From Cyprinodon diabolis (taxonomy: Eukaryota; Chordata; Actinopteri; Cyprinodontiformes; Cyprinodontidae), in contig CM060080.1 of the NCBI GenBank assembly GCA_030533445.1, positions 3,989,052 to 4,053,051 of the forward strand: a stretch of 64,000 nt of DNA. Reading direction: 5' to 3'. The translations under genes were made by a program, and so were the position numbers. A model generated the notes under the pieces. It was not told the origin of the DNA, did not search any database, and was given only the letters and a program-made list of their open reading frames with translations. Positions 21,980 through 35,120 of the stretch are shown one piece after another; positions within the stretch are counted from its first letter, which is position 1, and the number at the start of each line of letters is the position of its first letter.

Positions 21980-23980
21980 AATGTGTTGCAATGGAGCTTG
22001 TTGTACTTTATGGAATCAGCAAGTATTTTAGTGATGCTACATAGCAGAGATATTGAGAGATTCCAGTGTTTGTTTTAAGGACAGTGGCCGTGAAAACAAT
22101 CAGTCGCCTGAGTCAAAACTTCTACTATTGTGTTTCCATCTGAAGGGCACATATTATAAAACCTTTAATGATTCGTATTTGTACTGTTTCCACCAAGCTC
22201 TTAAGCGATGCTTCAAAATATGCACAGGATAAAATGCTGATGGAAACATGCCTAGAGATCTCATATGAAGCTCTGAGGCCAGAAACAAGTCAACCATGTT
22301 GCTGCTGAGTATGAAATGTTCCAGTAAAACACAAAAGAGATTTTGACTCTGATCAGAAAATTTTTTAAATACTTTTGCAGGCTTCTGTAAACGAAGTTCG
22401 GATGATCTTCAGTTTTCTTCCCTCTGCTTTTTCCCTGACATAAATACGGTTTGAATTATTTGAGGTGACGACGTCGAACTCATAAACAAACTAGAAACAA
22501 CCGTCACATCCAGCCTGTTGTGAAACTACTCGCTTATTACACAAAGCAAAGGGAAGGTTTGAGTCACAGCATCCTGTTCCTGGCTGCCTGAAGCTAAATA
22601 ACGGTGAAGGCGTCTATGTTCGTTAGAGCAGTAGCGTCGTGGGCCTTCCTCTCACACCTGCATCCCTAAATAAAGCCAAGCAGCTCTGCAGAGTAGCTGC
22701 CACAGGCCGACGTCCTTCTCTTGGACACCAGAACCCTAGAAGCGGATGAGAACGGGGAGACGGGACTGTGATTCCTCCCTCTTAGGGAGATGGTTATTTT
22801 TCACTCGCGTCCAAAAATAACAAAGAACAAAGGCGGATAAATGAGTGAGTTTTTGAGCGCAAGCTAGTGGGCTTTGGCAGCAGCGTTTGATGGGGGGGCA
22901 GCTAGCGGCCCGTCCACACATCTGTCCACACAGCACGGGGTGGGTTCCAACGACACCCACAGAAACTGGCTTAACCTTCTCTTCCCCCCACCACCTGTTC
23001 ATTACCATGGGCCCCCCCACAGAGCCGCCGCCATCCTGCTCTCCCTCTCTGTCTGTCGCTACTTATCCCTTTGTTTTCCTTCCCCTCCTTCCTCCTATCG
23101 TCTCTATTGTTCATCTTTATCTTTCTTTTTTCTATTTTTCCACTTTTTTCCTGTGTCTGTGAATGCAGCTCTTATCTGCGGTCAGAAAATCGACGGCGTT
23201 CCATCAGCGTTCAGTGAACGGAGAGGGCTGATCGTGCCGTGCGGGATGAAAAAGAGGCTTTTGATGAATTGTCTGTGAAAGTGCATCAGTCTACCCACAT
23301 CTTCAAACCCCCCAACGGCTCTGGTCTGCCTTCAGACTCATTTTTCTCCACATTGTTGGTAATTTGAGCATTCCTCGCCCCGTGGCATCTTTCATAGTTG
23401 GCCCATTTAAATTCCCTTTTGAAAATCTATTTTGGAGGAAGCAAATGACAAGATTTAGCTTATTGAGGTGCGGCAGAACATCATGGGAATGTGAGAGAGC
23501 GTAAAGAAAACCTTTATCATTGTTCTACTTTGTTAGTGAAGAATCTCTTTACTGCAGCTTTAATGTCTGACCGTCTCATTCAGCCAAGTTGATTATAAAA
23601 GAGAACTTCTCAAAGCTTCACTCTGGACCAAAACCGGATGCAGCATAATTAAAACAAACCTAAAACTAAAAGCAGCTGACAGAAAGGTCGGGGGACGCTT
23701 TTCTCTACTGTGATTCCTGGAAAACCAAAAAGAGGAAGGAGAGGAGACTAAATTACAGAGAGGTAAAAAAGATTAGGAATATTATAGCTGGAATTACATC
23801 TAAAGTGATGCCCCTTTTTTTTCCCCCATCCCACCAATAAATCATTTTAGAAGATAATGTGCAGCGAAATGGGCAGAAATGTCCTGTTGATGATAGAGAG
23901 GCAGCAGCAGCTTCAGAAAGGCAGAAGCACCAGTTCCAGCTATGGTTGGCATGATAATAAAATACCAAACTCCACATTGG
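21980..23980. other. Single-copy stretch, no gene found
   Basis: Segment 22500-23280 is C/T-rich with balanced composition and free of window repeats. Frames at 22874-23278 and 22887-23162 are open but proline/serine/leucine-rich, as expected from CT-rich DNA, and lack domains. Not called as a gene. Confidence 0.45.
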
Positions 23981-25129
23981 CAGGGCTCGATGTTAACCAT
24001 TGACCGGGGCAAGTCGTTTTTATTGTCGGGAGAGTACAAATTTCATTGCATTTGCCCGGCGGGCAATGATTGCAAAAAAAAATATTTATCACTCAAAATT
24101 ACTTTAAAATCACCGACATTCACTTAAAAAAGGACCCACAAGCGTTGCCGGCGCCATTTTTGTTGTTTTGTACACATTCTCGCGTGATTTGAAAAAAAAA
24201 AAGCAAGATTTTCCACCAGATGGCGTGATTTTTGTCCTGGAATTGGCGCGAATCAGACACAAGGCAAAAAAATGTAAGTAGAGTAACAAACACACCACCT
24301 ATTTTACCCACCACCCAGATAACCCTGGATTAAAAATGATCAGTCAGGGATTAGGAAAATTGGCATAATTTTATGCCATACGCACAGTGTAAATATGGCT
24401 ATATACATAAAAAACTTTTATACATTTTTTTTCTCTCAGAGATTGGAGAGGTGCATTTAAATGTTATAGAGCTAAACATGTTAAATTGGTGACCTGTTAT
24501 GTTATTATTATTGTCTTGTTGCTAGATTTATTTTGTCAGGGAAAACTAATCCTGAGTCAGTTAAAAGTCAGGGAATTCTGAAATGATGTCAGACTGTGGA
24601 AACCCTGAATAAAATAACTATGTATAATGATTCTCTAGAAAAGTCACATTATATTAATAGTATTATCTTGTATAAACATACCGTGACTCTAAAACAAAAG
24701 TTATTCATTTGTGACATTGACTTCTGTCTTGTGATTTATCTTAAGTTTTTAACCTGTCAAGTTTTTTTTTAGATTTTTAACATTACAATTTATATTTTTC
24801 CAAGCACACAACATTTTAAAGCAAAGTTTAGTTTGAAAAGAATGTGCAGGAAGGATTGAAAAGCATGTTAACACGGTAATGTAGGCTTGAGTTCATTATC
24901 TGACGCATGCAGATACACACCAGGAACCTGGAAACTTAAAAAACACTGAATTACAAAAAATATTTAAAAAACAAACATGTTTCATTGATATATTTATACA
25001 AAAATTAATATTAGGAACTATATTTATCAATCATTATACTGGGCAAGTAAAAATTGTTTCTGGGCAAATGAAATGTGAAAGTCACTAGCCCAAAGGGCAA
25101 GTGGTAAAAATCCTTAACGTCAACCCCTG
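23981..25129. mobile_element. hAT-like non-autonomous element (CAGGG...CCCTG)
   Basis: The left end CAGGGCTCGATGTTAACC and right end TTAACGTCAACCCCTG are imperfect inverted repeats of the CAGGG type seen in hAT elements. 'GGGCAAGT'-like words recur near both ends. The inside is AT-rich with no long frame. The 8-bp flanks (cacattgg and attgatac) do not match, so the TSD is either decayed or my end call is off by a few bases. Confidence 0.6.
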
Positions 25130-25759
25130 ATTGATACCCAGGAGAATATTCAATACTCAAAGCCAGTTTTGATACCATGGAGGAAAGAAATGCCAATAAA
25201 TCAGAGGCAAATAAATATATTTATAATTATAGCTTCAGAGTATCGATCATTTTTGACAACCCTAGCTCCAACTAGCTCCAATCAAAAAAAAAAGACGACA
25301 TTTTTGTGCAAAAAAATTTCCTTTTATGCTGCTTCCATTTTAAACCTTCCAGAGGTCAGCAAAGGTCACCATCTTTAAATCAAACAGATTGGCAGCACAA
25401 CTGGACTTTTTGCTGCTTTTGTTTTAAAGTTTTTAACCAAAGGTCAAAAGGTCGACCGCCGAGCCCCGAGTTAACCAAATCAAACAAAAGATGGAGTCAA
25501 ACGTTTGCGCTCGATTTTTTGTTTGAATTTTGTCCGCTTTTCTGTCAGACGAGCGTACCAATATTCAATACACGTTTATCCATTTAGTTTTGTATGAAAA
25601 GTAGACTTTAAACTCCCTCAACGGGCTTGTATCATGAACAAAAAAAAGCGTATAGCGATCTAACCTTAAATAGTTTCTTTTTTTTGTACATGACTAAAAG
25701 GATACACGCCCATTCAGGTATTTTAAATCTATTTTTCGTACAAAACTAAATGCAAACCG

Positions 25760-25830
25760 GATTTCTTGCGCATGCGTATGGACTATCGGTATGCTGGTCT
25801 GACAGAACACCGGTTCTGATAGACCTTTGG
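25760..25830 (+). repeat. Short dispersed repeat V, copy 1
   Basis: 'cggtatgctggtctgacaga' followed by 'acaccgg' matches 43418-43475 and, inverted, 41572-41635. All three copies sit close to a family T repeat or a palindromic MITE. Function unknown. Confidence 0.5.
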
Positions 25831-25887
25831 TGACCCCTGGAAGTTTCCATCAATATGTTCTGATGTTGGCAGCCAAAATGTAACGCA

Positions 25888-26231
25888 GTAAAACTGTTTG
25901 CTCTTAACCAATAAAAATTAAGTGAGGAGTGAAGACGCGTTTCTATTGGTCAGCACAGACATTAGGAAACACACAGGAATGTAGTAGAAAGAATATGATC
26001 TGTTAAATGCAACTTCAAGAAGAATGAATTTACCCTGAAAAAGAGAAATCTGAAAAAGAAATAGAAAAAAAAAACGGATATAGAAAAATGAAGGAATGAT
26101 AATAAAAATAATAAAAAAGAATTATCCCAATAACTCTTATTTTTATTTAGGAGATTTTTGCATTTTCATCAAATTACGATTTACATAATTCGTTTCTTGC
26201 TTGTAAAAACACTGGAACAAAATTCACTCCA
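25888..26231 (-). repeat. Dispersed repeat family T, copy 3 (reverse)
   Basis: Read in reverse it begins 'atggagtgaattttgttcca', the same as the start of the copy at 54084. 'gaggagtgaagacgcgtttc' on the + strand is the inverted form of the conserved middle. No coding content. Confidence 0.6.
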
Positions 26232-27814
26232 TACATAAAGAGCTTTTCGTTGTTCCCAGCTCATGTTTCAGATGTTTTTTCCCCCCGCAGCCAAACAGAA
26301 GTAAACAAGTAAACAAATGTGAATTAAGTGAAGAGAAAAACAAGCTTTTCAGTAAACTGAGTGACTCGCTGAGGAAAGCAGCCATTTACCCTGAACTTAC
26401 CAACTATTTATTTGATGCAGGCTGTGCTACATTTGATTTTTTTTGGTGTTTTAAATCAAATCTGAACTTGATTTATATGAACAAACTAAAGGAAACAGAT
26501 CAGAGAGTGTGGAGACATTTTTTTTAATGATTCCAGAAAAAAACCCCAGTAAGATGAAGGAGAACAAAGCAGCTAGCACCCACAGGCTCTCATATGCTTT
26601 CACAGTGAGTGCTACTTGGCATGGCTGACTCCATCTATGGACATAATGTGGCTCATATTTCCATTCAGCCGCTCTTTTATTTTTAACTGTGAACATTAAA
26701 CCACATTCTGGGCTGAAAGCAATTATCATCAATGCAGACACGAAAAAAAAAACACTTTTCTATGAGCTTTATTTTTAACTTTTGAACAAGGCCGAGGTTT
26801 TAATTTTGTGGCCAAGTAGAATATTAATCACAAGTAAGTGAAATGATTATCTGCTGCTGATAGGGGAAGTTGTTCATACAACAGAAAGCTGGATCAGATT
26901 AGTCTCCTCAGGACCTCAGGAGACCTTTTTGATTTGCGTTCTGCTCTCCTGGATCCTGAACACCTCCAGATCTTTTCTGTGACTCTTTAATTGCTTTTTG
27001 CACACTGGTCCTGATGATGATAAGGAGAACTTGGTGACAACATCTCAATTTCTCTCCCCAACTGAACGCTCCCAGTTTCAATTATTGCCGCCGCTTTGCT
27101 CACCGCCCTCGATCTCTCCTTCCTCCAAATAAATTTCATTTCCCTTAAGCCCGCTGCTTTCCGTATCTGATGCCGTCTCACTCAGTTATCCATGCATGGC
27201 ATTATCAGGACGACAGGCCCTTACTGCTCAGTAAGAGGGGAAGGCTGCAGGCCCTTTATTACATACCAACTATCAGGCAGCGTATTCAGACTGCAAGCGT
27301 CTGGCTGTGGGGGAATATCTGCCTGAAGAGTTTGGCAAGAAAACACAAGGATGAAGAGTGAGGGAGAGGAAGGATTTTGTTTGCTTCAATAAACGCTGAA
27401 GCGTTTTTATTTCACTCATGGGGAATAAGAAGAATTTGATCTTTTACTAATTTATCAAGTCATTTTAATAAATGTAAAATATTTTTTTTTTCTATCATTA
27501 TCACAGTCTAATCTTCATCAGTGCAACAGTCCTTTCCTTCATGTGCTGAAAATAAACCACAGTTAAAGCTGCATAGACACCCTATTTAAAATGTACACCA
27601 GTAACTCAATCTGGTTCCACCTTTTCAAAGTTTTTAATGACAAATAACTGCATTCTTCTGGCGTAATACTTATTTACCTTTAATACTTGTTATTTACCTT
27701 ACCTTATATACCTTTGTTTTTGCTCAGATTGGCAGTAAATATTGCATTTCTGTGCATACTTACCATAGCAGCATCATGTGATCTGGATTATGTCACTGTG
27801 CACGCTAAGAATCG
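26232..27814. other. Single-copy stretch, no gene found
   Basis: Bases 26900-27370 have balanced composition and lack repeats. A conserved-element reading is possible but unproven. Frames at 26987-27361 on both strands are short and domain-free. Confidence 0.4.
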
Positions 27815-27905
27815 GTGAACAAGCTGAAGCGATGGAGAAGAAAGCCCGCCCCCAGAAGTGAGGAGAATGTGATTTGGAAAAAGTGATGTGAAATGAAATG
27901 GAATT
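27815..27905 (+). repeat. Family T fragment
   Basis: 'aagaaagcccgcccccagaa' and then 'gtgaggagaatgtgatttgg' are the conserved middle of family T; flanking parts are missing. Confidence 0.55.
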
Positions 27906-28122
27906 GATGTGATATTCGCCTGATATGGAATAGCTTGAGTTACTTGTGGCAAGTAGAGTATAAGGAAACTTCAATCAAATAGTATCAAGAGTAGTGGTAC
28001 AAAAAATATTACATTAGTAAAAAAGAATTTTAAAATGCAATCACTACTAAAAGTTTTTTTTTAACCTTATAGTTTCTCAGGTAGGTTAAGAAGAAGGCAT
28101 TCAAAGTTTTCCAGTAGGAAAT

Positions 28123-28345
28123 GGGGGAGTGTCGGCCTAGTGGTTAGAGCAGTGCACTTGTGCTCTAAGAAGGTTGCAAGTACCCAGATCGATCCCCACA
28201 GTCTGCACTCTGGGTTCCTGAGCAAAACCCCTAACCCCTGATTGCTCCCCGGGTGCCGCACAATGGCAGCCCCCCAAGGGTGTGGGTGAAAAGAACGAAT
28301 TTCCCCATGGTGGGACAACAAAAAGGATTTACATTTTTGTTTTAC
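28123..28345 (+). repeat. tRNA-derived SINE, second type, copy 2
   Basis: 'gagtgtcggcctagtggtta' head, a B-box-like 'agatcgatcccc', the body with 'ttcctgagcaaaacccctaac' split by 'ctccccgggtgccgcac', and the tail 'ggtgggacaac'. It matches 15424-15645. Confidence 0.75.
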
Positions 28346-28379
28346 AAATAAATATCCAATTGAAATAAAAAAAAGCAGT

Positions 28380-28490
28380 CAAAAAAGCATCACTGCACTT
28401 ACTCTCAAACATGACAGTGGCACTATCATCCTGTGGGGATACCTTCCTTCAGCAGAAACTGGAAAGCTGGTTTAAAGTTTCCAGCTAACC
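28380..28490 (+). repeat. Possible dispersed repeat fragment
   Basis: 'tcatcctgtggggataccttc' style sequence recalls a widespread fish repeat, and 40625-40680 has a related 'catcatgctcagggggttgc'. Weak, by-eye similarity only. Confidence 0.3.
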
Positions 28491-28559
28491 TCATTATTTT
28501 CCGGGGGTCGCCACCCGCGGGGGCTCGCTATAAAGTGTGAGGTCATGACGTTTTCTTCA

Positions 28560-30833
28560 TGGTCCTGATATGATTTCTGAAGTTTATAGAGAGCCAAAAT
28601 ATATAAAAATGTCTCATTAAATAAGTGAAGTATTTTATTTATCTAATAACTGATTCAAATAATAAATATACCAATAAAATATATAATGAAGCATTAGATA
28701 ATTGAATGTCCCATTTAATAATATAAAAAACATCTCTGAATAATCAAACGTCATTTAAAGATAAATGTATCTAAAAATGAATATGATTACTTTACACATA
28801 AAGTGAAGTAATTATATCTTTTTTTTAAGTGTGTGGACAGTGATATGGAACTTTTGCACAAGATGAACAAAAATTTATTTTCATCTATTTGGACCAAAAA
28901 TTCCCAGTAATGTTAGACTGAATTTAATTTCCTGTTTGCGCTAATCTTTAACAAAGCAGGGAGGATCTCAGGAGCTTAGAGATTAAACCAGAAAGAAATA
29001 TGGTGTCTATTTTCCAAAGATAAGTGGAAGAACTCCCCATAGAGGGTGGGGATGCGAATAAGGATATTAATTTAAATGCACCTTTTGCTTTGTTGTTCTC
29101 ACCTGGAATTAATGCAACATAAAAAAGGTGAGTGATTTCCACGCTGCCTACTAAAGCAGTGATAAGGAGGGTAACAAGTTAGAGCAGCTGAGCTCTGCGC
29201 AGGGCTAAAAGGAAAACCAGACAATTAAACAGAGTGATTTCATAATGTTTTATTGCCTCCCAAAAGCTCAAAGTAATATTCTTGTCTGCTTTTGAAAATT
29301 ACAAAAGCGCCCTCTGAAGACTTTGGCATCAATAGGAGTCAATGTTCCCACAGAGAGGGACGTCAGACCTGTGTAACAATTAACAGCATGATGAGCACGC
29401 AACAATAAACACGTAACCCATTGAAGGCAGCAGAGATAAGGCCGTATTTAAGCACCGTTTTATTGTGAAAGGTTCCGACAGTTCTGCATGTTCAAAGGGC
29501 TTCTCTGAACCAAACGCTCATAAAACTCTGCAGCTCTTCATCAAAGGCAGCGCTGAATAAATATGTTAGAGATCAGCTTAATATTTCAACCCACGCAGAA
29601 AAATAAAGCGAAAACGAACATTCTCATAAAATGTTTTTACTTTTGGAGATTCAACCTCTAATTACCTTTGATTTAGATAAAAAGAAAAGAGCAGTAGATG
29701 GAAATATGCCAAGAAATGAGCCATAATAATGGGCTTTGATCAACAGGAAATGCTACTACAGAATCAGAAAACATACAAGAAAGGCTCCAAAGACGTGTTT
29801 GAATAATAAAATTTCATGTTTTTATTCTTCTGCACATTAAAAAGCTTCAAGAACCTAAAATATGAATCCACTTCTAATTCCAAAAACTATAAAGCTAATT
29901 TTCTTGATCGATTAGATTAAAATTTTGTTTGTTTTCATGAATTTCAAGTAAGAATTCATCAATTTTAAGGATTAAATCATTATAAGCTTCTTGTGTGGAT
30001 GAAATGGCTGTCATCCTTTAGTGCCTTTCTGTTAGGGCCGACACTAGTTGAACAATACGGGCCTGATCTTTAGTAGGTTTGCACATCTTCAAACAGGTCA
30101 AAGTGATTTACAGTTCCATTTCAGCAGAAAGCGTGTGCAAACCTTTAATTGTCTGTGCGCTTTCATCAGCGCTCATTTCATATTCTAAGGAACAAACTTT
30201 GCAAATTCATAGGTGGATTATATGAAATATAAACATTTATCCTTGTGCACAGTGATTAGAGAGTAAAGACCGACATGCAAAAATATCGGTGATCAGTGTT
30301 TCCACATAGGAGGCAATAGAACAGATGAAGTATGACAGAAAGTCTTTACATATCAATAAATGAAAACGTAACTTTCATATGTTTTATTTTATATTTTTAT
30401 ATTCAGCTTTGATTATTTTCATCATATGAATTTTGTTGTAGCACTAAGATAGGCTGACTGTGTACAACCCTTTATAAATGCTTTTCTTCGAATAATTTTA
30501 TCATTATTACCTCTAACTAAATAGCTTAGCACCTCATCTTTCTTTTACATCTGCTCTCAAACTGACTGTAGACAATGCAATCTACACATTATAATAGGGT
30601 TAAACAAACTGGCTTGCATATCTTTAAATTTGTGCACCAATGTTTTTAAATGTGCAGTAGGCCCACTTATTACATTTACTAAAAAAAAAAAAAATGAATG
30701 TGAAATTTAGCATCTTTGACCCTATGTGTGGTGGGTACTAACGATTAGCCACCTCGATAGTAGACATTGTGAGCAAGACTGAAAAGAGAGTCTTTTAAAA
30801 GGAGTCGTTACCCGGAAATCCGACTTTCTTATT
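28560..30833. other. No gene seen
   Basis: AT-rich single-copy sequence without credible frames, terminal inverted repeats or simple repeats beyond short poly-A (30680-30692). Confidence 0.5.
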
Positions 30834-30879
30834 TTAAAGGGGTGATAGAATGATTCCATAGGGTATCTGGTCCTTCAGG

Positions 30880-32310
30880 CAGTGTTGCCAACTCAGCGAG
30901 TTTGTCGCTATATTTAGCGACTTTTCAGACGCCTCCAGCGACTATTTTTCAAAAAAAGCGACTAGCGAAAAATCTGGCGACTTTTTACGGTGTCACTGGC
31001 GGCTTTTGGAGACTCTTACGTGAAAGCATGTATCGTTCCTACTATTGTCCTCCAGCGGCAGCTGCTGCCGTGGGGCGTCTCCCCCATCCCAACCCCGTTC
31101 TCCCGCTCCCGCAGGAGTCCCTCTCAGCGCGGCAGTCAGAGCCGCAGGATGTTTACCCTCAGCGTCCAGACTGCAAATGAAGCGCGCATGCGCCGGGATT
31201 GACGGCGCAAATTGATCACGCGGTGCCGCTCCGCCCTAAGTGAATAAGGGAATAAGTGAATTTTAAATGTTTTATCTTAAATAAATAACAGCATTTGATT
31301 CCCACAGCCACAGTAAGTCACTTAATAACCTTGTCTATTGTGTTTTCCTCTCTAAGATTAACATTGATCTGCTGGTGAGAATCATTATGTCTCAGTCTAA
31401 ACTGTACAGTCAAAAATACAGAAAAGAGTGGGAATCAAACCCTGAAAAAAGTAGCTCGATATATTGTTTAGTAACATGAATAAAAACACTATTATATAGT
31501 GTTTTTACTCACTTCTTGTCTTTCTGTAACGACATTATTTCTCCCACAGCATCAATAACATGCACATCACTTCCTGTGGCAGATTATGCAAATTAGGCGA
31601 TGGCGTCATTTAGCGACTTCTAGTGACTTTTAAGCCCCGTCCACACGAAGTCAAAACGAACACGAAACGCTAATATTTTCCAGAACGTTTGTCGTAAAGA
31701 CGGAGACGTAAAATAAATGTGATCGTCCACACAAATGCATGAAAACGCTGCAAAACGTATGCCAGGCCTGCAAGTGGCGCTGTGGTGCCAAAGCAAAAAT
31801 AGGCGAAAACAGGCAACGAAATGTTGGGCATGCGCAGTAATATTTATACAACAACCATTTTCGTGGTTCAGTCAAATTCAGGTGCTGAACTATGTGGTCC
31901 ATATTGCTCTGTTCTTCCTGGAGATATTCCAGAAGAAGAAGATTCTGTTGTAAGCCCGACAGCAGGGTGAGTAACATGAGCAGCAACCATTCAACACAGT
32001 ACGGCGCCATTGTTGTTGTGATACTGTGTCGCGCATGCGTGTTTAGAGGCGACGCTATGACGCATGCGTGTAAGAAAAAAAATGCGGTTAGAGCTTAAAG
32101 ATGGAAACGCGAAAACGGCGTTTCAAAATCTTCCCACTCTGAAGGCTTAATAAAAAAAAGATTGTTTACAGACCCCCGAAACGCCGGCTTCGTATGGATG
32201 AGGCTGGTTTGGTGAAAAATTTGTGCGTTTAGGCCAGGGTTCGGCTTCGTGTGGACGGGGCCTTAGCACAGCCAATAGCTACTTTCCTTACTGAGGAGTT
32301 GGCAACACTG
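30880..32310. mobile_element. hAT-type non-autonomous element with 8-bp TSD
   Basis: The left end CAGTGTTGCCAACTCAGCGA mirrors the right end GAGTTGGCAACACTG. The 8-bp target CCTTCAGG is duplicated exactly (30872-30879 and 32311-32318). 'gcgact' words recur near both ends. The first part (to about 31220) reappears at 45078-45400. No transposase frame. It is itself split by the element at 31633-32262. Confidence 0.9.
31633..32262. mobile_element. PIF/Harbinger-like MITE (GCCCCGTCCACACGAAG ends)
   Basis: Inverted ends AGCCCCGTCCACACGAAG and CTTCGTGTGGACGGGGCC are flanked by TTA (31630-31632 and 32263-32265). The 3-bp TTA duplication is typical of PIF/Harbinger. It lies wholly inside the hAT-type element. 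The inside has no transposase; the open frames at 31651-32010 are not recognisable. Confidence 0.8.
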
Positions 32311-32799
32311 CCTTCAGGTCTCTGAATAGGGTGTGTAACATTGGTTGGGCTGAAAATGGCATATTAGCTGTTCTATGAGCCCTAATGCAGCCTGGTTAAA
32401 AGCCCTAGAATGAAACTACAGGTTTTCTTCCTTTTATGGTATGCTCATGAATATTTAGATGAGTTGTGCTCTGATTGGTTGGTTTATAACGAGCAAAGCT
32501 GCTGAGCAAAGACGTATCATAGCAACAAGCACTCAGTCACTGAAACATCAAATTGTTGATATGGTAGGGTGACCAGACGTCCTCTTTTTCCTACTTTTCA
32601 TACCTAAAAAAAATGTCCGGGGGCAATTTCAAAATCTTCTGGGATTTTGGTTGACTACAGTGCAGCATGTAGTCCAAACAGGGAGCCAGCGGGGGACTGA
32701 GCAACCGAACCCGACCCGGTGACGGTAGCCTGGACAATAACTGCTCCGTGCCCGTCCGGTCCAGTCAGCATCCCCCCCCCAGAATCAGAAGTGGAAGCA

Positions 32800-34680
32800 A
32801 ATCATCAAACCAACAGCGTCTCGTTACCACATGGTTATTTACAGAATATATTATAAATCCTCTCCCGCTATTGTGGTATTAAAGGATTTAATCTGTTTTA
32901 ATACATACCAATCATATCGTTATAACAAGAAAATGGCTTTTATTATTTTTAGATAATGAAAAAATTAACTCGCTTTCTTGAAAAAAACAACAGTGAAAAA
33001 GTATCTGAGAGACACGGCCGCTCTCGGCTTCCGTACTTAAGGACTGCATACATAAAATAACTTTATATGACTCCTTTAAATACAGCATCAGATTTATTAA
33101 ACCTCCAATTCATATAAAAAAAAAACTAAACAAAAAAAAGAGATTTTTATGATTTGAATTAATTTTTTCAGATCAGATAATCGAGACATACAGATGAGCG
33201 AAACTAATTAAAGACATCCTCCAATCAGTCTTGGGTTTTTTAACCATAATGGTGAACGAGGAGGAGCCGCCAGGGAGGCACCGGGCAGAACCGAAACTGG
33301 ACCAACTTCTGAAACATGAATCAGCTCGGAGAAAGAAGGGATTAAACTCTTTAATAATTACCTTGTGAGTTCAGTCAATAAAACCTTATCAGGAACGGTG
33401 GGAGCTCAGATGTTTTCCTGGATTTATAATGTCTTTGATAACAGCTCAGAGGCGTGGAGGGGGGGTGCTGTAAAACGCACCCATGAACTCTTTCATGTTG
33501 TGGACTTTAGGCGATCCTCTGCCCCCATTATGTGAGTGTCAGGGCTGTGAACGCAGCATTTCACTGCTTTTATTTTTTTAAAGGGGTTTGTGGAATGAGG
33601 AGAGATAAAGATGGGCGCGAAGATTTAACAATGATGACTAATAAAGCTTAAACAACAGAGGGGAACATTTGCTAGTTTTCTACAAATCACATTCGTTTTT
33701 AGGACGTATGTTTGCAGATTTTAATTGTGATCATCACAGCGCCCTATAACCAGAGTCTCTCTTTTTTGTGTGTGTGTGTGTGTCCTGTTTAGCCAATATA
33801 GCTCTGGGAACCAGTATGACTGTTGCCTTAAGGTTCTTCTTGATACTTGTATGTTAAACTTTATTAAACATTATTTAGGGAGTAAAATTGTATACAAGAA
33901 CAAAAAAGGGAAGTGAGAGAGAAAGAGGATATAAAATAAAGCCATTTTGCATATTAGGGCAATAAGAACGTGCCCTGCCCTTGTGGTTCTTAACGGAGAT
34001 TCTGGTATTAATAACTATGAAAAAATGAATGTGACCAATTCAATATGTGCAGAGTTAATGACCATAAAAGCCAAACGGTTGAGTTATTCAAGCTCCCTGA
34101 TTCTTTGCTTCATCAGAAGAGGTGCAGAGAGGAACATTTTAAATACTCTCTGGAAAAACTGAAGCATGAAACACAAACAAGATCCAAAAAGCTTGATTTG
34201 GCACATAAGGTTATTTATATATACATGTGCAGTTGTGCTTGAATGTTTACATACGCTCCCATTAAAGAAAATGATAAATTCACACTAGTTATTCAAAGAA
34301 CACAAAAATGGAAAAAGCAATACTAGATAAAATTACTGTTGAGAAAAATAATAAAAAACGCAAAACAGTCTCAGACAAATGAAAGTACCTTGCTAATGAA
34401 CGGTGAACCATCATCCCTATAAACAGGTACAGAAGTCTGACTGAACATTTCCTGAACGTTACAGAAAAATCCTGATTTCGGTGATTATTGCCTCAAAGTG
34501 TACCTCAGCAACATTTAAACTACAGCTTTGAACAAAAGCTTTAAAATAAGTGGAAAAATTGAAACTTGGGAATGTTCAAAATTAGACATAGCAGCAACAG
34601 TAGATCTAGATGGTTTAGCTTCCAGGCAAACATTAATATACAGAAACTGGGCAAACAGGCTATTAACAAATTATTTATTT
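32800..34680. other. No gene confirmed
   Basis: A short frame near 33249 (MVNEEEPPGRHRAEPKLDQL, about 40 codons) has exon-like composition but no recognisable domain or neighbours, and I do not call it. A (TG)n tract is at about 33768-33782. Remaining sequence is AT-rich and single-copy. Confidence 0.4.
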
Positions 34681-34839
34681 TGGTGCCCTGATGGTGCAGA
34701 GGTTAAGAACAGACAAGCACATTAACAGAGATTTTGTTCCTTGATGCAGCTGCTGCAGGTTTGATTTCTGGCCTGTCCCCCCCCCCCCAGCTTTTTTATC
34801 ATCATTTCACTGCCACAAGTACAAAGCAACGCAATTCAC

Positions 34840-35030
34840 TTTCTGCAATTAACCCATCCCTTTGGGGAGCAGTGGGCTGCCATTGTGCGGCGCCCAGGGA
34901 GCCATCGGGGGTTCAGGGTCTTTGCTCAGGGACCCAGAGTGGCAGTTTGCAGCAGTGGGGCTCAAACTCTGGAAGCTCTGGAATCCAAGCTCTATGCCCT
35001 AACCACCCTGTCTCGGTCCCGTTTCCTGGC
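34840..35030 (-). repeat. tRNA-derived SINE, second type, copy 3 (reverse)
   Basis: Inverted body with 'ctgccattgtgcggcgccca', 'ctttgctcagggacccagag' and 'tatgccctaaccac'. A C-run and a possible second tRNA-like head ('gatggtgcagaggttaaga') lie just upstream at 34688-34790, suggesting two SINE pieces side by side. Confidence 0.7.
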
Positions 35031-35120
35031 TGCCTATTTTTCAAAAATGATAATAAAATAATGGCCACTACAGCCTGGAAAACAATCTTTATATAAACCA
35101 GCGTCATTTGGGCTCAGAGG

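Larger units (their letters stand above)
30838..32790 (+). mobile_element. TTAA-target repeat family R, copy 3, hosting a nested insertion
   Basis: It begins AGGGGTGATAGAATGATTCC after TTAA (30834-30837). It breaks after 'ggtccttcagg' at 30879, resumes at 32311 with the same octamer, and continues with 'tctctgaatagggtgtgtaac' through to the GC-rich part near 32700. Copy 1 (5660) shows the uninterrupted junction, so the insertion is certain. Confidence 0.8.

Noticed and set aside
23981..25129. Clear 8-bp target duplication for the hAT-like element
   Set aside because: The flanking octamers do not match; I kept the element on the strength of its inverted ends only and lowered confidence.
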